Assembly: GCA_028686425.1 (NCBI GenBank)
Contig: JAQUBZ010000002.1
Span: forward strand, 51,488-115,487
Direction: 5' to 3'
DNA from: Bacteroidales bacterium
GTDB lineage: Bacteria; Bacteroidota; Bacteroidia; Bacteroidales; UBA932
Length of the DNA: 64,000 nucleotides
Positions 26,503 through 34,707 of this stretch are shown one piece after another. A program made the position numbers and the translations under genes. Under the pieces are notes generated by a model. It saw only the letters and a list, made by a program, of their open reading frames with translations. It had not been told where the DNA came from and did no database searches. How positions within the stretch are numbered: the stretch's first letter is position 1; each line of letters begins with the position of its first letter.

Positions 26503-26802
26503 TTAAATAATTGAACAGTCTATTTTATCATATTCTTTATGGAATCCCACCCATCTTATAAAAAGATATCCCATGGTAAATTTTACAACTACCACCAACC
26601 GATATTTGTTCCCTTTTATATTAAACACATAGTGTTGATTTCCGATATAATCAGCAGACGGAAAATCTATCCTTATATCAGAAAAATTATTCCACCGGGC
26701 ATTTTCTGCTATATCATACCATCTCTCCAATGCAACACGCGAATCTTTATGCCCTTCTTCTTGATAGAACTCCCTCAATTTCCTATGTGACACTATTCTC
26801 AT
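26503..26802 (-). CDS. higB: HigB-type mRNA-interferase toxin
   Basis: A 99-residue protein of the HigB_toxin family (RelE fold). It starts MRIVSHRKLREFYQEEGHKD and has ALERWYDIAENARWNNF and a core HYVFNIKGNKYRLVVVVKF, then the C-terminal FIRWVGFHKEYDKID. HigB cleaves mRNA on the ribosome. The gene order toxin then antitoxin is the HigBA order. It appears intact, with no frameshift. Confidence 0.9.
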   Translation of the reverse strand: MRIVSHRKLREFYQEEGHKDSRVALERWYDIAENARWNNFSDIRIDFPSADYIGNQHYVFNIKGNKYRLVVVVKFTMGYLFIRWVGFHKEYDKIDCSII

Positions 26803-26806
26803 GCAT

Positions 26807-26837
26807 AATTATTTGTGCAAAGATAAAACAAATAATT
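26807..26837 (-). promoter_or_regulatory. higBA promoter inside a palindromic operator
   Basis: Perfect 10-base arms AATTATTTGT (26807-26816) and ACAAATAATT (26828-26837) flank an 11-base spacer that contains the minus-strand -7 box TATCTTTG (26825-26818). A HigA dimer bound here would cover the promoter, giving autoregulation. Confidence 0.75.
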
Positions 26838-26913
26838 TGTATTTCAATAGAAAGTAATCAATTAATTTTGTAAATCGGAATTTTGTGCCATGCCATTAAA
26901 CTTCCACGTCTCT

Positions 26914-27312
26914 TTATTCTGTCGACATAGCATCATCTATGAGGCCGGCTTTGGCGATTTCTTTTAGAATTTCTTCGCGCAGGGCTTTCGGGGAGACATT
27001 TTTTCTAATGACGGTGAAGTAGGAGTGACGAATTTCTCTGCGGACTATTTCTTCAGGGAGAATCTCGAAACGGAGGTCATTCCAATGCTTTTTGCTGAAA
27101 TGCCAGGCCGGCGTGATGGCTTCAAATTCATCTCGGAGCAATACGGCTCTGTCGGGATCGCATTTTACAGGAAGGTATTCTCCTCTGGCGAAAATATATG
27201 CGGCAAACATTTTTCCTCCGATGGTATAAACCACCGATTCCTCACCAAAAGGCTGGCACTCCTCTACAAGAGGAAGTGAAATGAGGTACTCTCTGACTTC
27301 TAAATTATCCAT
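26914..27312 (-). CDS. MmcQ/YjbR family DNA-binding-like protein
   Basis: A 132-residue protein of the YjbR fold. Features are LVEECQPFGEESVVYTIGGKMFA near the N-terminus, VKCDPDRAVLLRDEFEAITPAW in the middle and HWNDLRFEILPEEIVRREI. The family is small, cytoplasmic and has a CyaY-like fold; its role is not established. A -7 box TACTTTTG (27324-27317) ends four bases before the ATG, so the mRNA may be leaderless. Confidence 0.85.
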   Translation of the reverse strand: MDNLEVREYLISLPLVEECQPFGEESVVYTIGGKMFAAYIFARGEYLPVKCDPDRAVLLRDEFEAITPAWHFSKKHWNDLRFEILPEEIVRREIRHSYFTVIRKNVSPKALREEILKEIAKAGLIDDAMSTE

Positions 27313-27316
27313 AGTG

Positions 27317-27324
27317 CAAAAGTA
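27317..27324 (-). promoter_or_regulatory. -7 box abutting the yjbR-like start codon
   Basis: TACTTTTG on the minus strand with four bases to the ATG at 27312. No -33 box is evident. Confidence 0.4.
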
Positions 27325-27508
27325 GGCAAATAAATGATAAGTAAATAGTCACTACCAACCATAATCGTGCCGATACATAGAAGATTCTATTCAGTAATTC
27401 CTGTTCAATATGCTGCACGCGAGGTGTTTTGTATAGACAATAGATAGTGTTTAAAATAGCTGTCGGGCTTTTTGACAAAAGGTAAAAGTGCAATCAGTTA
27501 AAATGCAG

Positions 27509-27542
27509 AAGGCGATTTCATCAAAAAGAGATTGCCTTTTTT
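27509..27542 (+). terminator. Orphan terminator hairpin upstream of the MFS gene
   Basis: AAGGCGAT (27509-27516) pairs with ATTGCCTT (27531-27538) with one mismatch, and six T follow. No plus-strand gene precedes it within the 2 kb back to 25610. The gene-free stretch 27313-27648 otherwise holds only the yjbR and MFS promoters. Confidence 0.6.
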
Positions 27543-27561
27543 GAAAAAATGACTACTTTTG
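27532..27561 (+). promoter_or_regulatory. Promoter of the MFS transporter gene
   Basis: TTG (27532-27534), a 19-base spacer and TACTTTTG (27554-27561). The -33 box is part of the hairpin at 27509-27542. A leader of about 80 bases follows. Confidence 0.6.
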
Positions 27562-27648
27562 CACCGCGAAAATTGTAAGTGACTGAGGGTCTATGATGAT
27601 TGTAAGCAGCTGAAAATTAATCGTTTTATTAAATTTAAAGCTACTTTT

Positions 27649-28806
27649 ATGATAAAAGTCCCAAAGACTCTTTCTGCCGCGATTCTTTCTATGTCGCTGC
27701 TTACGGTTATGGCCGGTGCAGCCATCGCTCCGGCCCTCGGAATCATCAAATCTCATTTTGCCGACACAGCACCTTTGATAGTGCAGCTCATCATCAGTCT
27801 CCCTGCCCTATTCATTATTATCACGAATCTGGCCTTCTCAGCGCTATGTAGATTCTTTAAAACTAAGACATTAGCTATAATAGGAATGGTACTTTATGTG
27901 GTTTGCGGCACTATGCCGTATTTTTTGGATAATATCTGGATGATTCTATTATTCCGAGCTCTCCTCGGAATAAGCGTTGGAATGATAATGCCGCTTTCCA
28001 CAGGTCTTCTCTCTTTCTATTTTCCACCGGAGAAGATGGCCCCTCTTATGGGGTTGTCGGCTGCCATGAACCAGATGGGTGGAGTAGTTGCAACTCTGAT
28101 AGCTGGAGTGCTTGCCACTATTTCGTGGAATTATGCATTTTTGGTCTATCTTCTGGGGCTGTTTGCGATAGCACTTGTGATTATTCATCTGCCAAATGAA
28201 AGGCTGCAGTCACCAAAGACAGGAGGCGGAGATATTGAGCCCTGTCTAAGTGTAAAAATAAAGCGTTTTCACCCTTCAATAGTGGGGATGTTTCTGTGTA
28301 TGAGCCTCTTTTTTGTCTATCCCAGCAATTTCGCTATTGTCGCCGAGGCGCAAACATCTCTCTCTCACAATGCCATTACCATAATCATGGTAGCTCTCGA
28401 TGTGGTAGCCTTTTTCGTGGGGCTGGTGTTCGGACCGATAATGAAGAGATTTAGAAAAGAGATAAAGTATTTTGCTCCGGTCTTGTTTATTGCTGCATAC
28501 GCGATTTTAGCTTTCAGCGCTTCAATCACAGTCCTTCTAACCGCTTCATTTTTAATAGGAATAGCAAATGGAGTAGGTGTGCCGTATTTAAATACGATAG
28601 CCTCCATCAAGGGTGGTAAAGATTCCATTACCACTGTGATGCCTTTGATTTCTGCCAGTCTCTATATAGGGCAGTTCCTTTCTCCTATCTATATTTCTTC
28701 ATTTGGATGCTTACTATTTAAAGGTCTCACTGCTCCATATATTATGGCCGTTGTTGTAGGTATAATCTATCTATTACAAACCATAATAACACGTAAATCA
28801 CAATAA
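27649..28806 (+). CDS. Major facilitator superfamily transporter
   Basis: A 385-residue inner-membrane protein with 12 predicted membrane segments. The MFS loop 2-3 region reads LCRFFKTKTLAIIGMVLY, and the motif LLFRALLGISVGMIMPLSTGL is in the fourth segment. A basic central loop lies near 185-210, and LIGIANGVGVPYLNTI is in the second half. It resembles drug-type 12-TM exporters, but the substrate cannot be told. It is monocistronic, with its own promoter and a strong terminator shared with the convergent gene. Confidence 0.9.
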   Translation: MIKVPKTLSAAILSMSLLTVMAGAAIAPALGIIKSHFADTAPLIVQLIISLPALFIIITNLAFSALCRFFKTKTLAIIGMVLYVVCGTMPYFLDNIWMILLFRALLGISVGMIMPLSTGLLSFYFPPEKMAPLMGLSAAMNQMGGVVATLIAGVLATISWNYAFLVYLLGLFAIALVIIHLPNERLQSPKTGGGDIEPCLSVKIKRFHPSIVGMFLCMSLFFVYPSNFAIVAEAQTSLSHNAITIIMVALDVVAFFVGLVFGPIMKRFRKEIKYFAPVLFIAAYAILAFSASITVLLTASFLIGIANGVGVPYLNTIASIKGGKDSITTVMPLISASLYIGQFLSPIYISSFGCLLFKGLTAPYIMAVVVGIIYLLQTIITRKSQ

Positions 28807-28824
28807 CTCGGTTGCCTATTTGCA

Positions 28825-28861
28825 AATAAGCCGCAGACCCGATAACGGTCTGTGGCTTATT
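28825..28861. terminator. Bidirectional terminator between the MFS and AKR genes
   Basis: A 15-base-pair stem pairs AATAAGCCGCAGACC (28825-28839) with GGTCTGTGGCTTATT (28847-28861), with one G-T pair and a 7-base loop. It sits between two convergent genes. Confidence 0.8.
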
Positions 28862-28903
28862 GGTACATCTGTAATCGGTTACAGAGCTATGATTCAACTA
28901 TGG

Positions 28904-30145
28904 TTATTTACCGAATACCCTGACCGCCTCTTTCATCCGCTGTCGGATCGGAACATCGAACGGGCAGCGGCTTTCGCAGGCGCCGCATTCAGTACACTCG
29001 CTTGCGTGGTGTTCAAGGGCGAGGTACTTGTCTTTCAATTCTTGAGGGACCTCTTTATATTTTTCGGCTTGGTCGAGAAGCTCGTTGATTTTGTCGATTT
29101 CGATACCGGCAGCGCAAGGTGAACAGTGATTGCAGTAGGTGCATTCGCCGGAGGCATTATTTTGAGAAGTCTGACCGGAAAGGGCACTGTTGAAGTCCTT
29201 TTCCTGATCTGTGGCATTCAGATAATGCAGATCTTCCACGAGCTGTTCGACATTCTGTGTGCCGCTCAGAGCTACAGCAACACACGGTTTGGACAATGCA
29301 TAAGAGAGGCATTGATCAGGAGTTAAAGCTACTTTCAGAGGAGAACGTTCTGCGTCGAGAAGTCTCCCGCCGCCACCATAAACTTTCATGACAACGATAG
29401 CAATCCGATGCTGAGCACAATAGTCATAAAGTTCAACTCTTACCGGGTCAATTCCAGGAAGAAGATGCTCGAAAGTATTTGGATCCCAGACATTCGCTCC
29501 GGTGTTAACTCTGTCGAAGGCCGGATTCAGACTGAACATGATCACTTCTACTTCACCACTTTTGGCAGCGGCTAATGCAGCTGCGGCATTGTGACTGCTC
29601 ACGCCGATGTGCTTGATTTTGCCTTCGGCTTTAAGCTGATGTACATAATCCAGATACGGACTTCCTACGATTTGGTTCCACTCGGCGACATCATCCACAA
29701 TATGCATCATTCCCACTTCGATATGATCTGTTTCAAGCAGTGTCAGAAGCTCTTCAAATCCTTTCTTGCACTTCTCCACATCGCGTGTACGTTCATATTG
29801 ACCTCCATTCCAATAGGCTCCGATATGCCCCTGAATATTCATTTTGTCGCGGCGACCTCTCAGGGCGTAACCGATGTTGCCTCTCACTACAGGATTGGCG
29901 TCATAAATGTCTATATAATTGATACTGCTGTCGATAGCCACGTCCATATATTTTCGGGCCTGCTCTTGTGTCATATCTTCAAATCCTCCGCATCCGATAC
30001 CTATCTCACTTACATTGATGCCGGTACTTCCTAAAATACGGAATTTCATATTGCCTTTTGATTGGTTGTCTGTGCCGCAAGAGGCGACAACCATCAATGC
30101 TGCTGCAATTGCGCAGATAATTGATATTACTGAAAGTTTTTTCAT
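28904..30145 (-). CDS. Lipoprotein of the aldo/keto-reductase family with two Fe-S motifs
   Basis: A 413-residue protein. The lipobox VVASCGT gives Cys23. An AKR-type barrel follows (ILGSTGINVSEIGIGCGG at 37-54, then HIGVSSHNAAAALAA and VVMKVYGGGGRL). The C-terminus carries two 4Fe-4S motifs, CTYCNHCSPC and CTECGACESRCPF. The usual AKR signature DTAxxYG reads DIYDANP and the catalytic lysine region reads NIQGHIGAYW, so the classic Tyr-Lys pair is not recognisable. The lipid anchor places it outside the cytoplasm, unusual for a nicotinamide enzyme. It may be a periplasmic electron-transfer protein, though this is inference. It follows a DUF3795 gene by 51 bases, probably in one operon. Confidence 0.85.
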   Translation of the reverse strand: MKKLSVISIICAIAAALMVVASCGTDNQSKGNMKFRILGSTGINVSEIGIGCGGFEDMTQEQARKYMDVAIDSSINYIDIYDANPVVRGNIGYALRGRRDKMNIQGHIGAYWNGGQYERTRDVEKCKKGFEELLTLLETDHIEVGMMHIVDDVAEWNQIVGSPYLDYVHQLKAEGKIKHIGVSSHNAAAALAAAKSGEVEVIMFSLNPAFDRVNTGANVWDPNTFEHLLPGIDPVRVELYDYCAQHRIAIVVMKVYGGGGRLLDAERSPLKVALTPDQCLSYALSKPCVAVALSGTQNVEQLVEDLHYLNATDQEKDFNSALSGQTSQNNASGECTYCNHCSPCAAGIEIDKINELLDQAEKYKEVPQELKDKYLALEHHASECTECGACESRCPFDVPIRQRMKEAVRVFGK

Positions 30146-30196
30146 AGTACAGATTTTTGTGGGTTATAAAGTAATGCTTGCATGGTTCTATTTATG

Positions 30197-30535
30197 CTAT
30201 TGGAGAGACAAGAGGTTCTCTTTAGTTGACGGGTCATTCTCGAAAGAGACACCGACTATAGGACAGCTGTCCATCTGGTCACATTGTCCGCAGGTTTCGT
30301 GACCTTTCCGGATGGCACATTTGCGAATTTCACACATCCGGTCGCAGAATACGGTCTTCTTTCCGCATGTCCGGCACCCCTCGCAATTGATATGCTCCGG
30401 CAGAATCTCGCAATTATTGTATTGGCTCCAGAGTTTGGCAACCTGCTTTCTTAATTCGTCATCGTTGGCGACAGTGGCTTTGTACGCATCGCATTTTTCG
30501 CAATCCAAGCCGCAAATAGCAATCATTTTATTCAT
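30197..30535 (-). CDS. DUF3795 cysteine-rich protein
   Basis: A 112-residue protein with the DUF3795 opening MIAICGLDCEKCDAYKAT and about 13 cysteines in CxxC pairs (CEGCRTCGKK, CDRMCEIRKC, CGQCDQMDSCP). These probably bind zinc or an Fe-S cluster. The function of the family is unknown. It precedes the Fe-S AKR lipoprotein and probably shares its transcript from the -7 box at 30604-30611. Confidence 0.85.
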   Translation of the reverse strand: MNKMIAICGLDCEKCDAYKATVANDDELRKQVAKLWSQYNNCEILPEHINCEGCRTCGKKTVFCDRMCEIRKCAIRKGHETCGQCDQMDSCPIVGVSFENDPSTKENLLSLQ

Positions 30536-30894
30536 ATTCAGATATTTAAGTAATTATCCAATAGCTCTGTGCTTCAAACAACACAAACTTGCTGCACAGC
30601 ATGCAAATATAATGAAATTTTGCTGCATAGATGAAAGATCTCTAAATATCCCAATCCCAAATACGCCACATACTTTTTTAGGAGGGACAGAGGGGATATT
30701 TACCAATATGTTGGGATTAATGCCTTTAAGTTCATTAATGAATTGCTGTTCTCTAACGGGAGAGATCAGCAGTTGGCAGTGATGTTGTATTTTTTTGTAC
30801 ATTTGTTGCAATTATCCTGCCGAAAGCGGTGCGATTTTGCACTTGAAATCACTGATTTGAATTTGTCTATAAGGCAGAATGAAAAAGTAAAATT
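30536..30894. other. Gene-free divergent promoter region
   Basis: It holds a minus-strand -7 box TATATTTG (30611-30604) for the DUF3795-AKR pair and a plus-strand TACATTTG (30798-30805) for the ATPase, with TTG 22 bases upstream of the latter. A perfect 12-base palindrome TTCATTAATGAA lies at 30731-30742 and could be an operator, perhaps for a metal-responsive regulator. An 85-codon minus-strand frame covers much of it but shows no family. Confidence 0.5.
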
Positions 30895-32751
30895 ATGGAA
30901 AAAGAACAAAAAATTACATTGGCCCGCGTTGTGGTGAGCGGACTTCTTCTCGGCGGCTCATTTTTTGCGGCTGAAGAGAGCGTAGTAAGGCTCATTTTGT
31001 GCATCGCAGCGTATCTGATTATAGGAGGAGATATTCTCCTGAAGGCTGCCAAAAATATCATCAAGGGTGATTTGTTTGATGAAAATTTTCTGATGTCAGT
31101 TGCGACAGTAGGGGCGATTGCTATTGGTGAATATCCTGAAGCTGTGGCAGTTATGCTGTTTTATCAGATAGGGGAGATGTTTCAGGATATGGCTGTGGCG
31201 AAGAGTCGAGCCTCTATCACATCTCTTATGGACATCCGTCCGGACTATGCCAATATTGAACAACCCGATGGCAGTCTTGAACAGGTATCACCGGAAAGTG
31301 TTGCGAAAGGGAGTGTTATAGTGGTTAAAGCAGGGGAGAAAATTCCTTTGGACGGTATCGTAATTTCAGGCACTTCAACTCTGAATACTACGGCTTTGAC
31401 GGGAGAAAGTCGTCCGCGTGAAGTGGAGACAGAGGATTCTGTGTTGAGTGGTTCGGTAAATATGACAGGACTGCTGAAAATCAGAACTACAGGTGTATAT
31501 GGAGAATCGACTGTGGCTAAAATCCTGAATCTGGTGGAAAATTCGGATACGGGAAAGGCTGATACCGAAAAGTTTATTACACGATTTGCCCGTTATTACA
31601 CACCTGTCGTAGTGGGGGCGGCGTTGCTTCTATCCGTTGTTCCGCCTGTTTTCTTCGGGGGAGAGTGGCGCGAATGGATTAACAGAGCACTTATCTTTCT
31701 GGTAATATCTTGTCCGTGCGCACTTGTGGTTTCGATTCCTCTGACATTTTTCGGAGGTATCGGAGGAGCATCTCGCCGAGGCATACTTGTCAAGGGTTCC
31801 AATTACCTTGAATCTCTTGCCAAACTTCGGACAGTGGTGTTCGACAAAACAGGCACGCTGACCAAAGGTTCTTTTGCAGTCACTGCAATTCATCCTGAAA
31901 TAGTGGGGCAAAAAGAGCTTTTGAAACTTGCGGCAATGGCCGAGAGTTTTTCCGATCACCCTGTTTCAATCTCTTTGAGAAATGCGTACAAGTTGAAAAT
32001 AGATAAATCCCGTGTCACAGATGTTGAGACTTTTGCAGGAAAAGGAATCAAGGCGATTGTTGACGGCAAATGCGTTCTGGCAGGGAATGACAAATTGATG
32101 GCGCAGTATGGCTTGGAAGCAAAGCCATGCGAATGCAGGGGGACTATCATCCATATAGCTGCAGATGGTGTATATCTCGGTCATATAGTCATTTCAGATG
32201 AGGTTAAACCCCAGTCGGCTCAGGCAATAGCTGCTATCAAGAAACTTGGAGTTGCCAAAACAGTCATGCTTTCCGGAGATCAAAAAGATGTAGCTGTTTC
32301 AGTGGCAGAATCCCTTAAAATAGACGAGGTGCATGCAGAACTCCTGCCTGACGGTAAGGTTGAAATGTTAGACACTCTGATGAAAAATGAAGTCAAAGAT
32401 GGAAAACTTGCCTTTGTGGGTGACGGTATTAACGATGCTCCCGTGCTCAAACGTGCAGATGTAGGGATAGCAATGGGGGCTGCCGGGAGTGATGCGGCCA
32501 TAGAAGCCGCCGATGTGGTCCTCATGGATGACAATCCCGTAAAAATCGCTGAAGCTATCTCTATTTCACGCAAGACTCTCGGAATCGTACTTCAGAATAT
32601 CGTATTTGCCATCGGTGTCAAACTCATAATGCTTGCACTCGGAGCTTTCGGCATTGCCAATATGTGGGAAGCTGTTTTTGCCGATGTAGGAGTCACGGTG
32701 ATAGCCATACTCAATTCCATGAGGGCAATGAAATTAAATGATATAAAATAA
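30895..32751 (+). CDS. zntA: Heavy-metal P1B-type ATPase (Zn/Cd/Pb exporter)
   Basis: A 618-residue ion pump. TGES is at 169-172, the metal-binding CPC is at 273-275 in ISCPCALV, the phosphorylated D317 lies in FDKTGTLTKG, an HP-type motif in SDHPVS and the hinge in GDGINDAP. In the last segments a lysine (GVKLIM) and an aspartate (VFADVG) fit the P1B-2 class that exports Zn2+, Cd2+ and Pb2+. It lacks the N-terminal HMA metal-binding domain of many relatives. The GH18 gene starts nine bases after its stop. Confidence 0.92.
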   Translation: MEKEQKITLARVVVSGLLLGGSFFAAEESVVRLILCIAAYLIIGGDILLKAAKNIIKGDLFDENFLMSVATVGAIAIGEYPEAVAVMLFYQIGEMFQDMAVAKSRASITSLMDIRPDYANIEQPDGSLEQVSPESVAKGSVIVVKAGEKIPLDGIVISGTSTLNTTALTGESRPREVETEDSVLSGSVNMTGLLKIRTTGVYGESTVAKILNLVENSDTGKADTEKFITRFARYYTPVVVGAALLLSVVPPVFFGGEWREWINRALIFLVISCPCALVVSIPLTFFGGIGGASRRGILVKGSNYLESLAKLRTVVFDKTGTLTKGSFAVTAIHPEIVGQKELLKLAAMAESFSDHPVSISLRNAYKLKIDKSRVTDVETFAGKGIKAIVDGKCVLAGNDKLMAQYGLEAKPCECRGTIIHIAADGVYLGHIVISDEVKPQSAQAIAAIKKLGVAKTVMLSGDQKDVAVSVAESLKIDEVHAELLPDGKVEMLDTLMKNEVKDGKLAFVGDGINDAPVLKRADVGIAMGAAGSDAAIEAADVVLMDDNPVKIAEAISISRKTLGIVLQNIVFAIGVKLIMLALGAFGIANMWEAVFADVGVTVIAILNSMRAMKLNDIK

Positions 32752-32760
32752 ATACAGGTT

Positions 32761-33810
32761 ATGCTTAAACAATCCGAAATTTTAATCTCCGGGGCATTAC
32801 TTACAATTGTCCTGATAGTCATATCATCTTTTAGCGCCGAAGGCCGTAAACGCAATTCTCCAGCCGCTACTGCCGACAAAGTGGTAATCGCATACGTCAC
32901 GTCATGGAAAGATACTCGTGTCAATCCGGAATATCTGACCCATATCAATTATGCTTTCGGACATGTGACCGACAGTTTTGACGGTGTCCGCATCGATAAT
33001 CCCAAACGACTTTCCAAAATAGTGAAACTCAAAAAGAAATATCCACACCTTAAAGTGATTCTTTCCATAGGTGGGTGGGGAAGCGGCAATTTCAGCGAAA
33101 TGGCTGCAGATTCGCTCAATAGGCTGAGTTTTGCAAAAGATTGTGCAGCCAAAGTGAAGCAATATTCACTTGACGGAATAGATATAGATTGGGAATACCC
33201 TACAAGCAGTGTTGCAAAAATATCGAGCCATCCTGCCGATACTCAAAACTATACCAAGATGATGCGTGACATCCGCATGGCAATAGGCCCCTACAAAATA
33301 TTGAGCCAGGCTACTTCCGCCCTTGCCAAATACATCGATTTTGAGGCCGTGGAGCCGTATGTGGACTATACTAATGTCATGTCGTATGACTTGGGATGGG
33401 CTCCATATCTCAATTCACCTCTTTATAAGTCTGAAAATGTGGAACACATCAGTGCGGATGACGCCGTTAATCTGCATCTTGCTGCCGGCATCCCTGCAGA
33501 CAAGCTTGTGATGGGACTTGCTTTCTACGGGCGCGGAGAAAAGGGATTTCCGAGGAGCCGGGATTTGACCGAGGCGCATCTGACAAAAGGGGGATATACA
33601 TTTCATTGGGACAATGAAGCAATGGTTCCGTATCTGACCAACTCGGCCGGACAACTCGCTTTCGGCTACGAAAACGAATCATCTCTTGCCCTTAAGTGCG
33701 AATATATTCTCTCTAAAGGGCTTAAAGGGGCGATGTATTGGTCTTACGATGGAGACAATGAGAGTGGAGACCTTCTCCGAACGGTGTTCATCACACTGAA
33801 TGAGGATTGA
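32761..33810 (+). CDS. GH18-family glycoside hydrolase
   Basis: A 349-residue exported enzyme. The N-terminal hydrophobic segment ISGALLTIVLIVISSF acts as signal peptide or anchor. The GH18 barrel contains LSIGGWG (101-107) and the catalytic DGIDIDWE at 138-145 with E145 as acid. Further features are MSYDLGW and a C-terminal GAMYWSYDGD. Members cleave chitin or the core of N-glycans (ENGase). No binding module or SusCD neighbour indicates the substrate. Its position nine bases after a metal ATPase implies a shared transcript, though a functional link is not evident. Confidence 0.9.
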   Translation: MLKQSEILISGALLTIVLIVISSFSAEGRKRNSPAATADKVVIAYVTSWKDTRVNPEYLTHINYAFGHVTDSFDGVRIDNPKRLSKIVKLKKKYPHLKVILSIGGWGSGNFSEMAADSLNRLSFAKDCAAKVKQYSLDGIDIDWEYPTSSVAKISSHPADTQNYTKMMRDIRMAIGPYKILSQATSALAKYIDFEAVEPYVDYTNVMSYDLGWAPYLNSPLYKSENVEHISADDAVNLHLAAGIPADKLVMGLAFYGRGEKGFPRSRDLTEAHLTKGGYTFHWDNEAMVPYLTNSAGQLAFGYENESSLALKCEYILSKGLKGAMYWSYDGDNESGDLLRTVFITLNED

Positions 33811-33918
33811 CAAATTCTGATTATTGGTAAATACCGTGCGGACTTGAAATTTGACGGATATTGTCTCCATAATTCCTCATTTTCAGTAGAATAATCTCAT
33901 ATAATACATTGCTGCTTT

Positions 33919-33953
33919 ATGGCAGGCTGCTTTGCGGTCTGCCATTTTTTTTT
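33919..33953 (+). terminator. Terminator of the zntA-GH18 operon
   Basis: ATGGCAG (33919-33925) pairs with CTGCCAT (33939-33945), followed by a run of about nine T. Confidence 0.85.
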
Positions 33954-34067
33954 AATTTTTAATGGTTTTTCATGCAAGGATTTCGCAAATGGGGATTTAA
34001 TAGGGTGAGATCTCAAAGAACATTTAATTATTTAAGGAAAACTAAAAACGAATAAAAACGAACAACA

Positions 34068-34628
34068 ATGAAAAAGATAAAAGAAATTTCGAAGATCATG
34101 GTAATCTGCCTTGCGGCACTTGGTTTTGTATTTACTTCATGCAATAAGACGACTACGGCTCTTAAAGTGACAAAAGATAAAGTCTCTGTTGCGGTCGGCG
34201 GCAAAGAAAGCATAGTAATCAGAGGAGGATCAACCCCTTACACCGTTACTTCGCAGGATGCTAAAGTTGCTACTGCTACATTGAACAGAAATAAAATCAC
34301 CATTATCGGTGTAGCGGAAGGCAGCACAACCGTATCCGTAACAGACAAAAACAAGAAGTCGATCACAATCACTGTTACAGTAGGGAATGCAACAAGTGGC
34401 TTGACTTTTGATAAACGCTCCGTGTCTGTAGCAGTCGGTAAAGAGGAGAGTGTAACCGTAAGTGGAGGTACAGCCCCTTACACTGCCACTGTAAAGGATG
34501 CCGCAAATGCGACTGTTACCGTAAAAGACAAAACAATAACGATTAAGGGCGTTAAAGCCGGAAACACAATAGTTACAGTTACAGATAAGAACAAAAATAG
34601 CGGATCTATTTCCGTTATAGTAAAGTAG
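34068..34628 (+). CDS. Lipoprotein with two Ig-like (Big_2-type) repeats
   Basis: A 186-residue lipoprotein with Cys25 in VFTSCNK. Two tandem beta-rich repeats of about 72 residues follow, roughly 33-105 and 113-186. Each has the order V(S)VAVG-GxE-S-V, a GG(S/T)xPYT turn, then TIxGVxxGxTxVxVTDKNK, as in bacterial Ig-like group 2 domains. Such domains are found on surface adhesins and glycan-binding proteins; here they are the whole protein. The two repeats are clearly homologous, so the gene grew by internal duplication. The ECF sigma gene follows after a hairpin. Confidence 0.8.
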   Translation: MKKIKEISKIMVICLAALGFVFTSCNKTTTALKVTKDKVSVAVGGKESIVIRGGSTPYTVTSQDAKVATATLNRNKITIIGVAEGSTTVSVTDKNKKSITITVTVGNATSGLTFDKRSVSVAVGKEESVTVSGGTAPYTATVKDAANATVTVKDKTITIKGVKAGNTIVTVTDKNKNSGSISVIVK

Positions 34629-34650
34629 TAAAGTTAGTAGGTCTTTCATG

Positions 34651-34688
34651 ACGGAAGTGTCGGTTTGTCTCAAAATCGATACTTCCGT
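34651..34688 (+). terminator. Hairpin between the Ig-like lipoprotein and sigma-factor genes
   Basis: A 12-pair stem joins ACGGAAGTGTCG (34651-34662) to CGATACTTCCGT (34677-34688) with one G-T pair. The following T-run is weak (TTTGATT), so partial read-through into the sigma gene is possible. Confidence 0.55.
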
Positions 34689-34707
34689 TTGATTACATCA
34701 ATTTGTG

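Noticed and set aside
30554..30811. An 85-codon minus-strand frame between the DUF3795 and zntA genes
   Set aside because: It has no recognisable domain or start signal, and it spans the promoter region of both neighbours. A decayed gene cannot be excluded.
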